Assembly: GCF_020379485.1 (NCBI RefSeq)
Contig: NW_026014893.1
Coordinates: 124,001 to 188,000 of the forward strand
Origin: Brassica napus
Taxonomy: Eukaryota; Streptophyta; Magnoliopsida; Brassicales; Brassicaceae
DNA length: 64,000 bases
Reading direction: 5' to 3'
Under the pieces are notes generated by a model. That model was not told where the DNA came from. It ran no database searches and was given only the letters and a program-made list of their open reading frames with translations. Of the stretch, positions 31,001 to 41,890 are shown in pieces; position 1 is the stretch's first letter; each line of letters opens with the position of its first letter. The position numbers and the translations under genes are program-made.

Positions 31001-32482
31001 GCAATGATCAAGAATGACACTTGGTATGAGAGTGAGTTACCTAAAGGAAAGAGAGCAGTGTCTAGTAGATGGATCTTCACAATTAAGTACCTAGCAAATG
31101 GACAGATTGATAGAAAGAAGACTCGCTTGGTTGCAAGAGGATTCACTCAAACATATGGAGAGGATTATATAGACACATTTGCGCCAGTTGCTAAGCTACA
31201 TACCATCAGGATTGTCCTATCACTTGCGGTGAATCTTGAGTGGGGCTTGTGGCAAATGGATGTAAAGAATGCATTCCTACAAGGAGAACTAGAAGATGAA
31301 GTGTATATGTTACCTCCTCCTGGTCTAGAGCACTTGGTGAAGAAAGGGAATGTTCTCAGACTAAAGAAAGCTATCTATGGTCTGAAACAATCACCAAGGG
31401 CATGGTACAACAAGTTGAGCACAACTCTGAATGGAAGAGGCTTTAGGAAGTCAGAGCTTGATCATACTCTCTTTACACTCAACACACCTTCAGGTATTGT
31501 CGTTCTACTTGTGTATGTAGATGACATCATTATAACAGGTAGTGATAAAGAAGAGATACAAGCCACTAAAGACTTTCTTAAATCTGTTTTTGAGATTAAA
31601 GACTTGGGAAAGATGAAATACTTCCTTGGGATTGAGATATGTAGATCCAAGGAAGGTTTGTTTCTATCCCAAAGAAAGTATACACTTGATCTGTTGAAAG
31701 ATGCAGGTAAGCTTGATGGAAAGACGGCCAAGACTCCCTTGGAAGATGGATACAAGGTTCCATGTGAGGGGGAGATTGAAGACAGTCCACCATTCAAGGA
31801 TGCAAAGCTTTATAGAAAGCTAGTGGGTAAGCTCATATACCTAACCATCACACGTCCTGATATTTGTTTTGCTGTGAACCAGGTGAGTCAGCATATGCAA
31901 GTTCCAAAAGAACATCATTGGGGAATGGTGAACCGGCTCTTGATGTAACTTAATGGCTCAGCGGATCAAGGAGTGTGGATGGGGTGTAATGGGAGTATTG
32001 AAGTTGTAGGCTACTGTGATGCGGATTGGGCAGGAGATAGAGCAGATAGAAGGTCCACAACCGGCTACTGCACATTCATTGGAGGGAACTTAGTAACTTG
32101 GAAGAGTAAGAAACAGAAGGTGGTCTCATGCTCAAGTGCTGAAGCTGAATACCGAGCCGTGCTGAAGCTGACTAATGAGCTTGTATGGATCAAAGGGATA
32201 CTGAAGCACTTGGAGATTATTACATCCACTCCAATGACCATGCATTGTGACAACCAGGCTGCTATACACATTGCCACCAACTCAGTCTTCCATGAGAGAA
32301 CCAAGCACATTGAAGTAGATTGTCACAAGGTGAGGCAAATGATTCTTCTTGGAGTCATCTTACCATGTTACACGAGAAGTGAAGATCAGCTAGCAGATGT
32401 GTTCACAAAGGCAGCAAGGCAGAAGACAATTGAGTCCATTCATAGCCGGCTAGGACTCATTGATCTCACGAGAAGGAGCTAA
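28019..32482 (+). pseudogene. E Gag-Pol polyprotein, multiply disrupted
   Basis: The start ATG is 28019 (Met-Glu-Ser). A run of seven Gs at 28057-28063 is one longer than a coding frame allows and brings a TAA at 28064. A second one-base loss lies near 28294. From about 28340 the frame is open through the zinc knuckle (about 28741), protease, integrase and RT to a TAA at 31946-31948, where other copies have Tyr. The frame continues to the normal stop at 32480-32482. The protease motif near 29205 reads Asp-Ser-Glu in place of Asp-Ser-Gly, a G-to-A change in the active-site turn that should inactivate it. The remaining catalytic motifs look normal. Confidence 0.92.
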
Positions 32483-32494
32483 GCCCCTTAGCTA

Positions 32495-32576
32495 TGAGGT
32501 CTTTACTCTTTTTCCCTTATCAAAGTTTTGTCCCAATGGGTTTTCTTTGGTGAGGTTTTTAATGAGGAAGATCTCA
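32495..32576 (+). other. 3'-UTR hairpin (E copy)
   Basis: The outer stem pairs 32495-32503 with 32568-32576. The inner stem pairs CCTTATCAAAG (32515-32525) with CTTTGGTGAGG (32545-32555) around the conserved 19-nt loop. An A-T pair replaces the G-C pair seen at the same place in C and F, a second compensatory change. Confidence 0.8.
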
Positions 32577-32622
32577 TGGCTATCCAAGCTTAGACTTTCA
32601 CAAAGCTAAGCTTGAGGGGGAG

Positions 32623-32959
32623 TGTTGAGATGAGATCACTTTGAGATGAGATCATGAGATGAAGTGTTGAGTAATGTATGTGAGGAGAGGGTATGAAGTA
32701 GTGAAGCATTAGGAAGAAAGGGATTGAGGAGGCTTAGTCCGTACAATCCGTACAGGCCGTACATGAGGAGTGGCCGTACAAGTCTTGGGTAACACTCTTC
32801 ACTATTCAGGATGGTTACTTGTGAAAAGGGTGATGGTAACTATGGAGAGTTACCAGCACTTGATCAGACCGTTGAGAGAAGGATAAGGCCGCGGCTTGAC
32901 AGGCTGTATGCAGCTGGAAAGGGAAAGCAACCTTATCCATTCATCCCACACATGTGGAG
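32623..32959 (+). repeat. E 3' LTR, truncated
   Basis: The first 337 bp of the E LTR follow the purine tract. It matches 27304-27640 except near 27538. It ends after CATGTGGAG, where the F LTR begins. Confidence 0.9.
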
Positions 32960-33508
32960 TATAAGATTTGAGTATTGGGAAAAGTATAAAGAGAATAAAT
33001 GGATTTGAGAATGATTTAGACTAGAATCATGATGAACAAGTAAGAGTATGATCAAGAGAGACTCTCGGTGTGTCTTTCATTAATGAACAAGGTTACAATA
33101 TATAGAAGGCTAAGACATAACAAGGGCTAGCTAGGTTAAAATGAAAAGCATGTGGAGTCAACAGGTGAGGAGCGTCCGGTTTGAATTGAGCGGCTAAGGA
33201 TCTTCACACGCTTTGGTCTTTGGCTAAAGTAGCTTTTACTTTACAACTAGTGACAGCCTGGATGTGCCTGCCTTATCCCTTCAACGGTCTGATGCTGGAA
33301 CAGGAGTAAGATGTGTGAAACTCTAAGTTAACTTCACCGGGGTAACTTGTGGTCGACTCAACTCCTTTCATCATCCTAAATGGTACGGCCTGGTACGGCC
33401 TTACTTGTACGGATGACCTAACCTCAACTCCTCTCCATTACTCCATACTTCTCTAAACCTTCAGCCTATCATCAAGTCTTCCTCTTCAATTGTTTACTCT
33501 GTTCAACA
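32960..33508 (-). repeat. F 3' LTR
   Basis: This 549-bp LTR begins TATAAGATTTG on the plus strand and ends TTCAACA before the purine tract complement at 33509. GTACGG sites lie at about 33383-33415. The sequence differs from the A-E LTRs. Confidence 0.87.
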
Positions 33509-33550
33509 CTCCCCCTCAAGCTTAACTTAGTGCCTTAGTTAAGCTTGGAC

Positions 33551-33642
33551 AGCCATGAGATCTTCCTCATTAAAAACCTCACCAAGGAAAACCCATTGGG
33601 ACAAAACCTTGATGAGGGAAAAAGAGTAAAGATCTCATGACT
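33551..33642 (-). other. 3'-UTR hairpin (F copy)
   Basis: The outer stem pairs 33551-33564 with 33629-33642. The inner stem pairs CCTCACCAAGG (33577-33587) with CCTTGATGAGG (33607-33617). In element sense it has the same stem as element C. Confidence 0.8.
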
Positions 33643-33649
33643 AAGGGAA

Positions 33650-34806
33650 CTAGCTCCTTGGTGTTAGATCAATGAGCCCCAACCTGATATGTATGGACTC
33701 TATTGTCTTGTGTCTCGCAGCTTTGGTAAATATGTCAGCTAACTGATCTTCGCTTCTGGTATAACAAGGCAAGATCACTCCAAGAACCATCATCTGCCTC
33801 ACTTTGTGACAATCCACTTCTATGTGCTTGGTTCTCTCATGAAACACAGAGTTGGAGGCAATGTGAATTGCTGCTTGATTGTCACAATGCATAGTCATTG
33901 GTGTAGACTGCTCCACGCCTAGATGTTTTAATATCCCCTTGATCCACACCAACTCATTTGTAAGCTTCAGCATAGCTCTATATTCAGCTTCCGCACTTGA
34001 ACACGACACCACCTTTTGCTTCTTGCTTTTCCACGTGACAATGTTGCCTCCAATGAAGGTGCAGTAGCCGGTGGTTGATCTTCTGTCCTCTCTATCTCCA
34101 GCCCAATCAGCATCACAGTAGCCCACCACTTCAGTACTCTTGTTACAGCCTAGCCACACACCTTGGCCTGAAGCTCCATTTAGGTACATCAAGATTCTCT
34201 CTACCATGCCCCAATGATGTTCCTTTGGTGTTTGCATGTGTTGGCTAACCTGGTTTACAGCAAAACATATATCAGGTCTTGTGATTGTTAGGTAGATTAG
34301 CTTACCCACTAGCTTCCTATAAAGCTTAGGATCCTGAAGTGGCTTGTTGTCTTCAAGCTCCCCCTTGCGTGGGACTTTATATCCATCCTCCATTGGCATC
34401 TTGGCTGTCTTTCCTCCAAGAGCACCTGCATCCTTTAAAAGATCAAGTGTATATTTCCTTTGAGACATGAACAAACCTTCCTTGGATCTACAAATCTCAA
34501 TACCAAGGAAGTATTTCATTTCTCCCAAGTCTTTGATTTCAAAAACAGATTTCAGAAACTCTTTAGTCTCTTGTATCGCAACCTTATCACTACCTGTTAT
34601 GATTATGTCATCAACATACACGAGGAGAGCTATGATACCTGATGGCGTTGTGAGAGTAAACAAGGTGTGATCAAGCTCAGATTTGATGAACCCACGCCCA
34701 TTCAGCGTAGTACTCAACTTGTTGTACCAAGCTCTTGGTGACTGTATCAAGCCATAAATAGCCTTCTTTAGTCTCAAGACATTCCCTGGCTTCACTAGAT
34801 GTTCAA
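33650..34806 (-). pseudogene. F RT C-terminal part and RNase H
   Basis: The frame runs from the A3 junction at 34806 to the stop at 33650. It includes the RT motif Tyr-Val-Asp-Asp (near 34610) and RNase H with Asp-Ala-Asp-Trp (near 34100) and the Asp-Asn-Gln motif (near 33885). It has no internal stop. The N-terminal remainder resumes at 47448. It is broken only by the A3 insertion and, upstream, by a frameshift near 48212. Confidence 0.9.
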
Positions 34807-35417
34807 TATCACTTTTAGGATTGAGTAGAGTAATCTGAGTAAATAAGAAAGACTAGAAGTGTTTTAGAAGAGATTTGAGTATGAAATGAGATTAGGAGTC
34901 TAGCATAGAATCATTGTGAGAATAAAGACTAAGAGAGACTCATAACTTGCTTAATCTTATTAATGAGAGAGTTTACATATTTATATGAAGGAGAGAGCTA
35001 GGGTTTTCGTATACAAGAGGATAAGGTAAGCATGTGGAGTCAATGCCTAATTCAAAACTATCCAATAAGGAGAGCCATCCGTGTGAGGCCTCTCTAGCTG
35101 GCTGATGCCTTTTGCTTTTACTTTCCAGCTGTGACAGCCAGTCCAAGACTCTCCCTTATCCTTTCCAACGGTCTGATCCATCCTCCAAAGGCTAAGGTAA
35201 CTTCTCCTCTTTACTTAAGTAACTTGGGTAACTAGTGGTGAGGTTTGGTTGAGCTTTGGTCGATCCCATCTTGTACGGATGGTACGGCCATGTACGGCCA
35301 TGTACGGCCTTGTACGGACTGGTTGATCCCAAAGCTCCCAAACCTTCCTAGTCTCCCTTCTCCTCATTCTACTCAAACCTCATCTCCCTTCTTCACTTAA
35401 CTCAGCTCATCTCAACA
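34807..35417 (-). repeat. A3 3' LTR
   Basis: A 611-bp A-family LTR with five GTACGG-type sites at about 35272-35320. The adjoining purine tract complement reads CTCCCCTTCAAGC, one base off the usual sequence. Confidence 0.92.
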
Positions 35418-35458
35418 CTCCCCTTCAAGCTTAGCTTTGTGGAAGCCTAAGCTTGGAC

Positions 35459-35550
35459 AGCCATGAGATCTTCCTCATTAAAAACCTCACTAAGGAAAAC
35501 CCATTGGGACAAAACCTTAATGAGGGAAAAAGAGTAAAGATCTCATGACT
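35459..35550 (-). other. 3'-UTR hairpin (A3 copy)
   Basis: It has the same sequence and pairing as the A2 copy: the outer stem pairs 35459-35472 with 35537-35550, and the inner stem is CCTCACTAAGG with CCTTAATGAGG. Confidence 0.8.
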
Positions 35551-35557
35551 AAGGGGA

Positions 35558-36293
35558 TCAGCTGCTTCTCTTCCCAAGATCAATGAGGCCCAATCTAATA
35601 TGAATGGACTCCATTGTCTTTTGCCTTGCAGCCTTGGTAAATACATCAGCCAACTGATCTTCACTCCTAGTATAACATGGCAAGATGACTCCTAGGACAA
35701 TCATCTGCCTCACCTTGTGGCAATCAACCTCAATGTGCTTTGTCCTCTCATGGAACACCGAGTTAGAGGCTATGTGAATGGCGGCCTGGTTGTCACAATG
35801 CATTGTCATTGGAGTGTCTTGTTTTATCTCCAAATGCTTCAAGATGCCCTTGATCCAAACTAGCTCGTTTGTAAGCTTCAGCATAGCTCTATACTCAGCT
35901 TCTGCACTTGAGCATGACACCACCTTCTGTTTCTTACACTTCCAAGTCACCAAGTTGCCTCCAATGAATGTGCAATACCGGTTGTTGATCTCCTGTCAGC
36001 TCTATCACCTGCCGAATCTGCATCACAATAGCCCACCACTTCTGTGCTTCCATTGCACCCCATCCATACTCCTTGATCCGGCGAGCCATTCAGATACATT
36101 AGTAGCCTCTCCACCATACGCCAATGATGTTCCTTGGGAAGCTGCATGTGTTGACTCACCTGATTCACAGCAAAGCATATATCAGGTCTTGTGATGGTAA
36201 GATAAATCAATTTGCCAACAAGTTTTCTATAGAGTTTAGGATCATGAAATGGCTTGCTATCTTCAATCTCCCCCTCTCTTGGTACTTTGTAGC
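35558..36293 (-). pseudogene. A3 RNase H and end of RT, frameshifted
   Basis: This is the C-terminal part of the A3 polyprotein, reaching from the gypsy insertion (after GTAGC at 36289-36293) to the stop at 35558. A one-base loss near 35978 relative to A2 shifts the frame in the RNase H region, and a Ser-to-Cys codon change occurs near 35938. It joins in sequence to 42784. Confidence 0.88.
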
Positions 36294-37182
36294 TAATACA
36301 CTCCTAGGATGCTTCTCTGGTTAGAATGGGATAGATCCTTGCAAACAGAGAATCAAAGACTCAATCTTCTTCAAGGTTTGTGGAATGAATGGTGACACAA
36401 AGAGATGTGAGAGGTCTCCTTGATACTCCTAAGTGAATCCCTTGGATATGACACACCAAGACAATCACTCTTGTGGTTTTGTTAGATATGACACACTAAC
36501 AAAGACTCAAGAACACTCAGATCTACAAGAAGACTTGCAGCCGTCAGAGAGAGACAAGAGTCTGAAAATAAAAGATTGGATAGTTCTATTAGGGTTTTCA
36601 GACACATATTTATAGAGAAAGCAAGGAACAGGCTCCTTGGTCTCTAAATGGGCCTTAAAAATAAACCTTATAAAACCTTATAAAAACCTTATAAAACCTT
36701 ATAAGGGTTCTCAAGTCTGGCAGCTTAATTCTCAAGTCTAGCAGCCTAATTCTCAAGTCTAGCAGCCTAATTCTGCTTCATGTTATCAAAGATAAATAAT
36801 TAAAATAAAGTCTTGAACTGAGATCATCAAATGAGTGATAGGAAAGCAACATATGGCCTCATTAAAAACCTATCTTTGGAAAACCCAGTGGGACAAAACC
36901 AAAGATAGGGAAAAAGAGCACACATATGTTACTTGCTCATTTGATGTCTATCTTGGAGCTGAGATGGCTTGAATTGTGGCAAGTGTGTCTTGGTTGATCA
37001 AGCTTCTTCCAAGACTCTCTTCTTGCTTCAGTGATGTCTTAAGTAATCCTCCAATGGCTTCTTTGAGTTGCTTGCTTCTGGCTCGAGTCATAGGACCTTC
37101 AGATATGGCTAGAGCTCCTCCATCAGTTGGATCATCCATGCTCTCATTATCTTCTTTGTTTGGCTGGTCCATGATCATATCA
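36294..37182 (-). repeat. Gypsy 3' LTR (contains the pol C-terminus)
   Basis: On the element strand it starts TGATATGATCATGG and ends TGTATTA. Its first ~235 bp in element sense (37182 to 36948) are the last codons of pol. A TTATAAAACC tandem tract lies near 36665-36705, and a 3-fold repeat of a CTCAAGTCTAGCAGC segment near 36710-36775. Confidence 0.88.
36826..36945 (-). other. 3'-UTR hairpin (gypsy 3' LTR copy)
   Basis: Three nested stems are seen. ATCAAATGAG (36826-36835) pairs perfectly with 36936-36945. GCAACATATG (36846-36855) pairs with 36923-36932 with one wobble. CCTATCTTTGG (36869-36879) pairs perfectly with CCAAAGATAGG (36899-36909). The loop differs from the copia loop at one base. 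The structure starts two bases after the pol stop codon (TAG, 36950-36948). A second copy lies at 42422-42541 in the 5' LTR. Confidence 0.85.
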
Positions 37183-38242
37183 TCCCCTCCCTCTTGAAAA
37201 GGATTTGTCCTCAAATCTAGCTCATCTGCAACAAAAGGAGCCAAGTCAGTAACATTAAAGCTATTACTTATATCATACTTACCTTGAAGATCAAGCTTGT
37301 AGGCATTGTCATTGATTTTCTGGATGACTTCAAAAGGGCCATCAATCCGCGGCATGAGCTTAGATTTTCTTTCATTTGGAAACCTCTCCTTGCGCAAGTG
37401 AACCCACACTTTATCACCTACATCAAAGATCATCTCACGCCTGCCTTTGTTTGCTCTTTTAGTGTACTGCTTGGTTTTCTCCACAATGTTTCTTCTTGCC
37501 TGCTCATGAATCTGCTGCACCATTTCTGCTTTCTTTTTCCCATCCATGCTCACCCTTTCACACTCAGGTAAAGGCATTAGATCCAAAGGTGAGATGGGAT
37601 TGAACCCATAAACAATTTCAAAAGGAGAATACTTAGAAGCAGAATGCTGAGCATGATTATAAGCAAATTCACAGTGAGGCAAGTACTCTTCCCATGATTT
37701 CAGATTCTTTTTAATGAATGCACGCAAGAGAGTTCCAAGAGTTCTATTAACTACCTCAGTTTGCCCATCAGTTTGTGGATGACATGTAGTAGAGAATAAC
37801 AGCTTAGTACCTAGCTTAGACCAAAGAGTCTTCCAAAAATAACTAAGAAACTTAGTATCTCTATCAGAAACTATAGTCTTAGGCATGCCATGAATGCGCA
37901 CAATATCTTTAAAGAACAGGTTAGCAACATGCAATGCATCATCAGTTTTATGGCAAGCAATGAAATGTGCCATTTTTGAAAACCTATCCACAACTACAAA
38001 GATAGAATCCTTACCTGTCGTGGTCCTTGGCAAACCCACAATAAAATCCATGATATATAATTCCAAGGGTGAGTAGGAATAGGTAAAAGAGTGTACAAAC
38101 CATGTGGTTGAACCTTAGATTTGGCAAGCTTGCAAGTGGTGCATCTACCACAGATTCTCTCAACATCTCGTTTCATGTGTGGCCAGTAAAAGTGATCCTG
38201 CAAGACTTTAAGAGTTTTTGCTATACCAAAATGACCCATCAA
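36948..38242 (-). pseudogene. Gypsy integrase, frameshifted
   Basis: From 38242 to about 38050 the frame encodes the HHCC zinc finger region (His-Phe-Gly, then Cys-Gly-Arg-Cys and Cys-Lys). A one-base loss near 38050 moves it to the frame 38066-36948. That frame holds the catalytic core with Asp (Met-Asp-Phe), Asp (Ser-Asp-Arg-Asp) and Glu (Thr-Glu-Val-Val), a chromodomain-like beta region and the C-terminal CR-type tail encoded inside the LTR. The junction with the RNase H frame near 38225-38255 lacks the usual linker before the zinc finger. Confidence 0.85.
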
Positions 38243-41200
38243 GAGTATTCAAGAGGACATACCTTCTAGATAGTGCATCAGCAACTATATTTTCCTTACC
38301 TTGTTTGTATTTGATCACATAAGGGAAGGTTTCAATGAATTCTACCCATCTGGCGTGTCTCTTGCTGAGCTTGCTTTGTCCTTTGAGGTACTTGAGAGAT
38401 TCATGGTCTGTGTGAATGACAAACTCCTTTGGCCAGAGATAATGCTGCCAAGTCTGTAGAGCTCTCACCAAGGCGTAGAGTTCTTTGTCATAAGTGGCAT
38501 AGTTGAGAGTAGCTCCACTGAGTTTCTCACTGAAATAAGCAATAGGTCTTTTATCTTGCATCAACACAGCACCAATTCCAATTCCTGAGGCATCACACTC
38601 TATTTCAAATGTTTTAGAAAAATCAGGAAGTATGAGAAGAGGAGATTGAGTAAGCTTCTCTTTAAGGAGTTGGAATGCGGCTTCTTGAACTTCTCCCCAC
38701 TTGAATCCTACATCCTTCTTGATTATCTCAGTCAGGGGAGCTGCTAGAGTGCTGAAATCCTTCACAAAGCGCCTATAGAAACCTGCCAGTCCATGGAAAC
38801 TCCTTACTTCTCCCACTGTAGTTGGACTCGGCCACTCTTGTATTGCTTTGATCTTCTCCTGATCCACCTTTACACCATCTGCACTTACAACAAAACCTAG
38901 AAAGACCAAGTTATCTGTGCAAAAAGTGCACTTCTTCAGATTGGCATAAAGTTTTTCTTTTCTCAAAACATCCAAAACAGCCCTAAGATGTTCTATATGA
39001 TCTTCTAAGCATTTGCTGTAAACTAATATATCATCAAAGTACACAACAACAAAGATGCCTATGAAAGACCTAAGGATATGATTCATCAGTCTCATGAATG
39101 TACTAGGAGCATTGGTTAATCCAAATGGCATAACTAACCACTCATACAAGCCATGTTTAGTTTTAAAAGCAGTTTTCCACTCATCTCCTTCTTTCATCCT
39201 AATCTGATGATATCCACTTTTCAAATCTATCTTAGAAAAGAAGCAAGAACCATGTAACTCATCAAGCATATCATCTAATCTAGGAATAGGGTGGCGATAC
39301 TTCACTGTTATGTTGTTGATTGCTCTACAATCAACACACATGCGCCAGCTCCCATCTTTCTTAGGCACAAGGAGCACTGGAACTGCACAGGGACTCAAGC
39401 TCTCTCGGATATGACCCTTCTCCATCAGCTCCTCTACTTGTCTTTGCAATTCTTTAGTCTCCACTGGATTAGTTCTGTATGCAGGTCTGTTTGGTAGTGT
39501 TGAACCAGGTACAAAGTCGATTTGGTGCTCAATCCCACGAACTGGAGGCAATCCAATGGGGCTATCTTCTGGAAACACATCTGCATATTCCTGTAAAAGA
39601 GAGACTAGTTCACTCGGTTGATCCGGTGTGTGATCAGTGACTGTTAGTAAAGTCTCCTTAAACATAAGCAAGATAATAGAATTTTGAGAGTAAAGAATTC
39701 TTTTGATATCTCCCTGTTTGGCATAGAGGCTGTGATGCTTGTTCTGATCAGGTTTGAGGTCTATCTCTTTCTCCTTCTTTTTCTGAAGCTGGAGTTGATC
39801 TTCATGAACCTCTTTAGGAGATAAAGGCACTAGTACAGTCTTCTTTCCCTTGAATTCAAATGAGTGCTTGTTGGTGAAGCCATCATGATTCACACGTCTA
39901 TCATACTGCCAGGGTCTTCCAAGGAGTATATGACTGGCTTCCATTGGCAACACGTCACACAAGACTTCATCTTCATATCTACCAATGGCTATAGGAACCA
40001 GCACTTGAGTTGACACTCTCATTTCGCCCTCCTCATTAAGCCACTGCAATCTGTATGGTTTTGGGTGTTTCTGAATCTTCAAACCCAATTTCTTCACCAT
40101 TGTCTCACTAGCTACATTGACACAACTTCCTCCATCAATAATGAGACTGCACACCTTTCCCTGAACCATACACCTTGTGTAAAACAGATTCTCACGCTGC
40201 TCAAGGTCTCTATTCTTAGTTTGCAAGTTCAAGAGTCTTCTTGTCACCAACAACCTTCCTCTCACTGGTTCTACTTCACTTTCTTCTCCAGATTGATCAA
40301 GATCAGATTCAGACTTCTCTTCTTCTGATTCATACTCTCCATTCTCAAGAAGAATCATGACCTTTTTGTTGGTGCACTCATTGGCATAATGCCCACGCCC
40401 TTGGCACTTGAAACACTTAACATCTCGGGATCTGGAACTAGTAGCTTCTGCTTTGCCTTTGTCTTTGTCTCGGTCTTTGCTGAATATGCTACCCGGCTTA
40501 CTATCTTCTTTCTGCGGAGGCTTACTGTCTTTCAGGTAGGATGGTTTCTCATCTTTAGAATGTTGGTACTTGCTGGAGCTATAGTTGCTACGGGAGTGAT
40601 GCTTCCTTTTGATCTGCTGCTCCACCAGAATAGCTTTGTGCAACATCTCTTCTATCTCCACATAGTGTTGCATCTCCACACTGTCCTGTATCTCGCGGTT
40701 AAGTCCTCCAAGAAACCTTGACATAGTAGCCTCTCTGTCCTCAGATATACCAGCTCTCAACATCAGTAGTTCCATGTCCTGATAGTACTCCTCCACGGTC
40801 TTAGATCCTTGTGTAAGTCTTCTCAATTTCTGATGCAAGTCGCGGTGATAATGGCTAGGCACAAACCTCTTCCGCATAAGAGACTTCATCTCATGCCAAG
40901 ACTCAACTGGATACTCCTGATTCAACCTCCTTGTAGTAACCAATTGATCCCACCAGCTCAAGGCATAATCATGAAACTCAGTAGCAGCAATCTGGATTCT
41001 TTGAGCATTGGTGTAGTGTTGGCAGTTGAAAACGAGCTCAATCTTCTTCTCCCACTCGAGATAAGCGTCTGGATCAACCTTGCCATGGAAGGGAGGAATT
41101 TTAATCTTCAAACCAGCAAACTCATCACGGTAAGATCTTCTCCCATCACGATCACGATGATATCTCCTTCTATTATCTCGCGATGATGATGATGAACCAC

Positions 41201-41444
41201 TCTTCTCAACTCTGTGGCGCTCATAATAGTTATCAGTCTCCTGTGATCCACCATGCTCTTGTCTAGTATGATCTCGTCGGTTCTGCCTTGGTTCACGCCT
41301 CTGTTCTGAAGACTGGGCATCAAGTTCTTCGCGGAAAGAAATCAATCTCGTTTCCATCATGTTTTGCATACGGCGAGTCAAAGCTTCCAGCAAAGCTTTG
41401 TGTTCGAGACTAACTCCTTCATCCTCTTCTGTATCTCCTGCCAT
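38208..41444 (-). CDS. Gypsy Gag-protease-RT-RNase H polyprotein (1078 aa, 3' frameshifted)
   Basis: The ATG at 41444 opens a frame with a retrotransposon Gag domain (about 110-285), a CCHC knuckle (Cys-Phe-Lys-Cys, about 343-356) and protease with Asp-Gly-Gly-Ser at about 435. RT follows (Lys-Lys-Asp-Gly-Ser-Trp near 680, Tyr-Phe-Asp-Asp at about 801), then RNase H (Cys-Asp-Ala-Ser at about 951, ending near 1060 with Ala-Asp-Ala-Leu-Ser). The last ~14 residues are out of frame and end at 38208; the authentic protein should continue into integrase. No stop occurs inside gag to RNase H. Lys/Glu/Ser-rich stretches flank the zinc knuckle. Confidence 0.9.
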   Translation of the reverse strand: MAGDTEEDEGVSLEHKALLEALTRRMQNMMETRLISFREELDAQSSEQRREPRQNRRDHTRQEHGGSQETDNYYERHRVEKSGSSSSSRDNRRRYHRDRDGRRSYRDEFAGLKIKIPPFHGKVDPDAYLEWEKKIELVFNCQHYTNAQRIQIAATEFHDYALSWWDQLVTTRRLNQEYPVESWHEMKSLMRKRFVPSHYHRDLHQKLRRLTQGSKTVEEYYQDMELLMLRAGISEDREATMSRFLGGLNREIQDSVEMQHYVEIEEMLHKAILVEQQIKRKHHSRSNYSSSKYQHSKDEKPSYLKDSKPPQKEDSKPGSIFSKDRDKDKGKAEATSSRSRDVKCFKCQGRGHYANECTNKKVMILLENGEYESEEEKSESDLDQSGEESEVEPVRGRLLVTRRLLNLQTKNRDLEQRENLFYTRCMVQGKVCSLIIDGGSCVNVASETMVKKLGLKIQKHPKPYRLQWLNEEGEMRVSTQVLVPIAIGRYEDEVLCDVLPMEASHILLGRPWQYDRRVNHDGFTNKHSFEFKGKKTVLVPLSPKEVHEDQLQLQKKKEKEIDLKPDQNKHHSLYAKQGDIKRILYSQNSIILLMFKETLLTVTDHTPDQPSELVSLLQEYADVFPEDSPIGLPPVRGIEHQIDFVPGSTLPNRPAYRTNPVETKELQRQVEELMEKGHIRESLSPCAVPVLLVPKKDGSWRMCVDCRAINNITVKYRHPIPRLDDMLDELHGSCFFSKIDLKSGYHQIRMKEGDEWKTAFKTKHGLYEWLVMPFGLTNAPSTFMRLMNHILRSFIGIFVVVYFDDILVYSKCLEDHIEHLRAVLDVLRKEKLYANLKKCTFCTDNLVFLGFVVSADGVKVDQEKIKAIQEWPSPTTVGEVRSFHGLAGFYRRFVKDFSTLAAPLTEIIKKDVGFKWGEVQEAAFQLLKEKLTQSPLLILPDFSKTFEIECDASGIGIGAVLMQDKRPIAYFSEKLSGATLNYATYDKELYALVRALQTWQHYLWPKEFVIHTDHESLKYLKGQSKLSKRHARWVEFIETFPYVIKYKQGKENIVADALSRRYVLLNTLDGSFWYSKNS

Positions 41445-41890
41445 AGTACCTGAAACAACAGAAGAAAATCGACAGTAAGAAGTTCAAGAAACAAAAAGAA
41501 ATCAATTCAAATAAGGAAACAAGAACAAAAGATTAAATAGGCGGCAAAAGAGATTTCTATCAGATTTGAATTTCCGGTAACTTATCCAATAAGAATCTCA
41601 AGAGTCTTTTCGAATTCACACGATCAACACCTCTACTTTTATCAGATTTTAACAAAACAACAACAGATCTATCAAAGAAACAACAAGAGATGGTCGGATC
41701 TATCACAGATCTATCAATTTAAAAACACACAGCAACAGATCTAGCAATACTGAACTCAGAGTGAATCAAATCGACAGAAACAACACAACAAAACTCAGAT
41801 CTATCAATAGTTATGAAACCAAGAGACAGATTTGAGTGAAAACTTAAAGAAAACGAGAACTTCCCTAGCCAGAGTTGCTCTGATACCACA
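41445..41890 (-). promoter_or_regulatory. Gypsy 5' leader and primer-binding site
   Basis: The complement of TGGTATCAGAGC lies at 41877-41888, two bases from the 5' LTR. The 430-nt leader is A-rich in plus orientation, with repeated CAGATCTATCA words, and shows no coding signal. Confidence 0.85.

Larger units (their letters stand above)
27304..32959 (+). mobile_element. Ty1/copia element E
   Basis: A 621-bp 5' LTR, primer-binding site, a damaged gag-pol, hairpin and purine tract are followed by the first 337 bp of the 3' LTR. The 5' LTR cuts the D2 body after GAGTG (27299-27303, candidate duplication). The 3' LTR is broken at 32959/32960 by the LTR end of F. The overlapping LTR parts differ at about one position in 337, so E is young even though its frame is broken. 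Confidence 0.9.

Noticed and set aside
32811..33008. Frame crossing the E/F junction
   Set aside because: It spans two unrelated LTRs and is an accident of the insertion.
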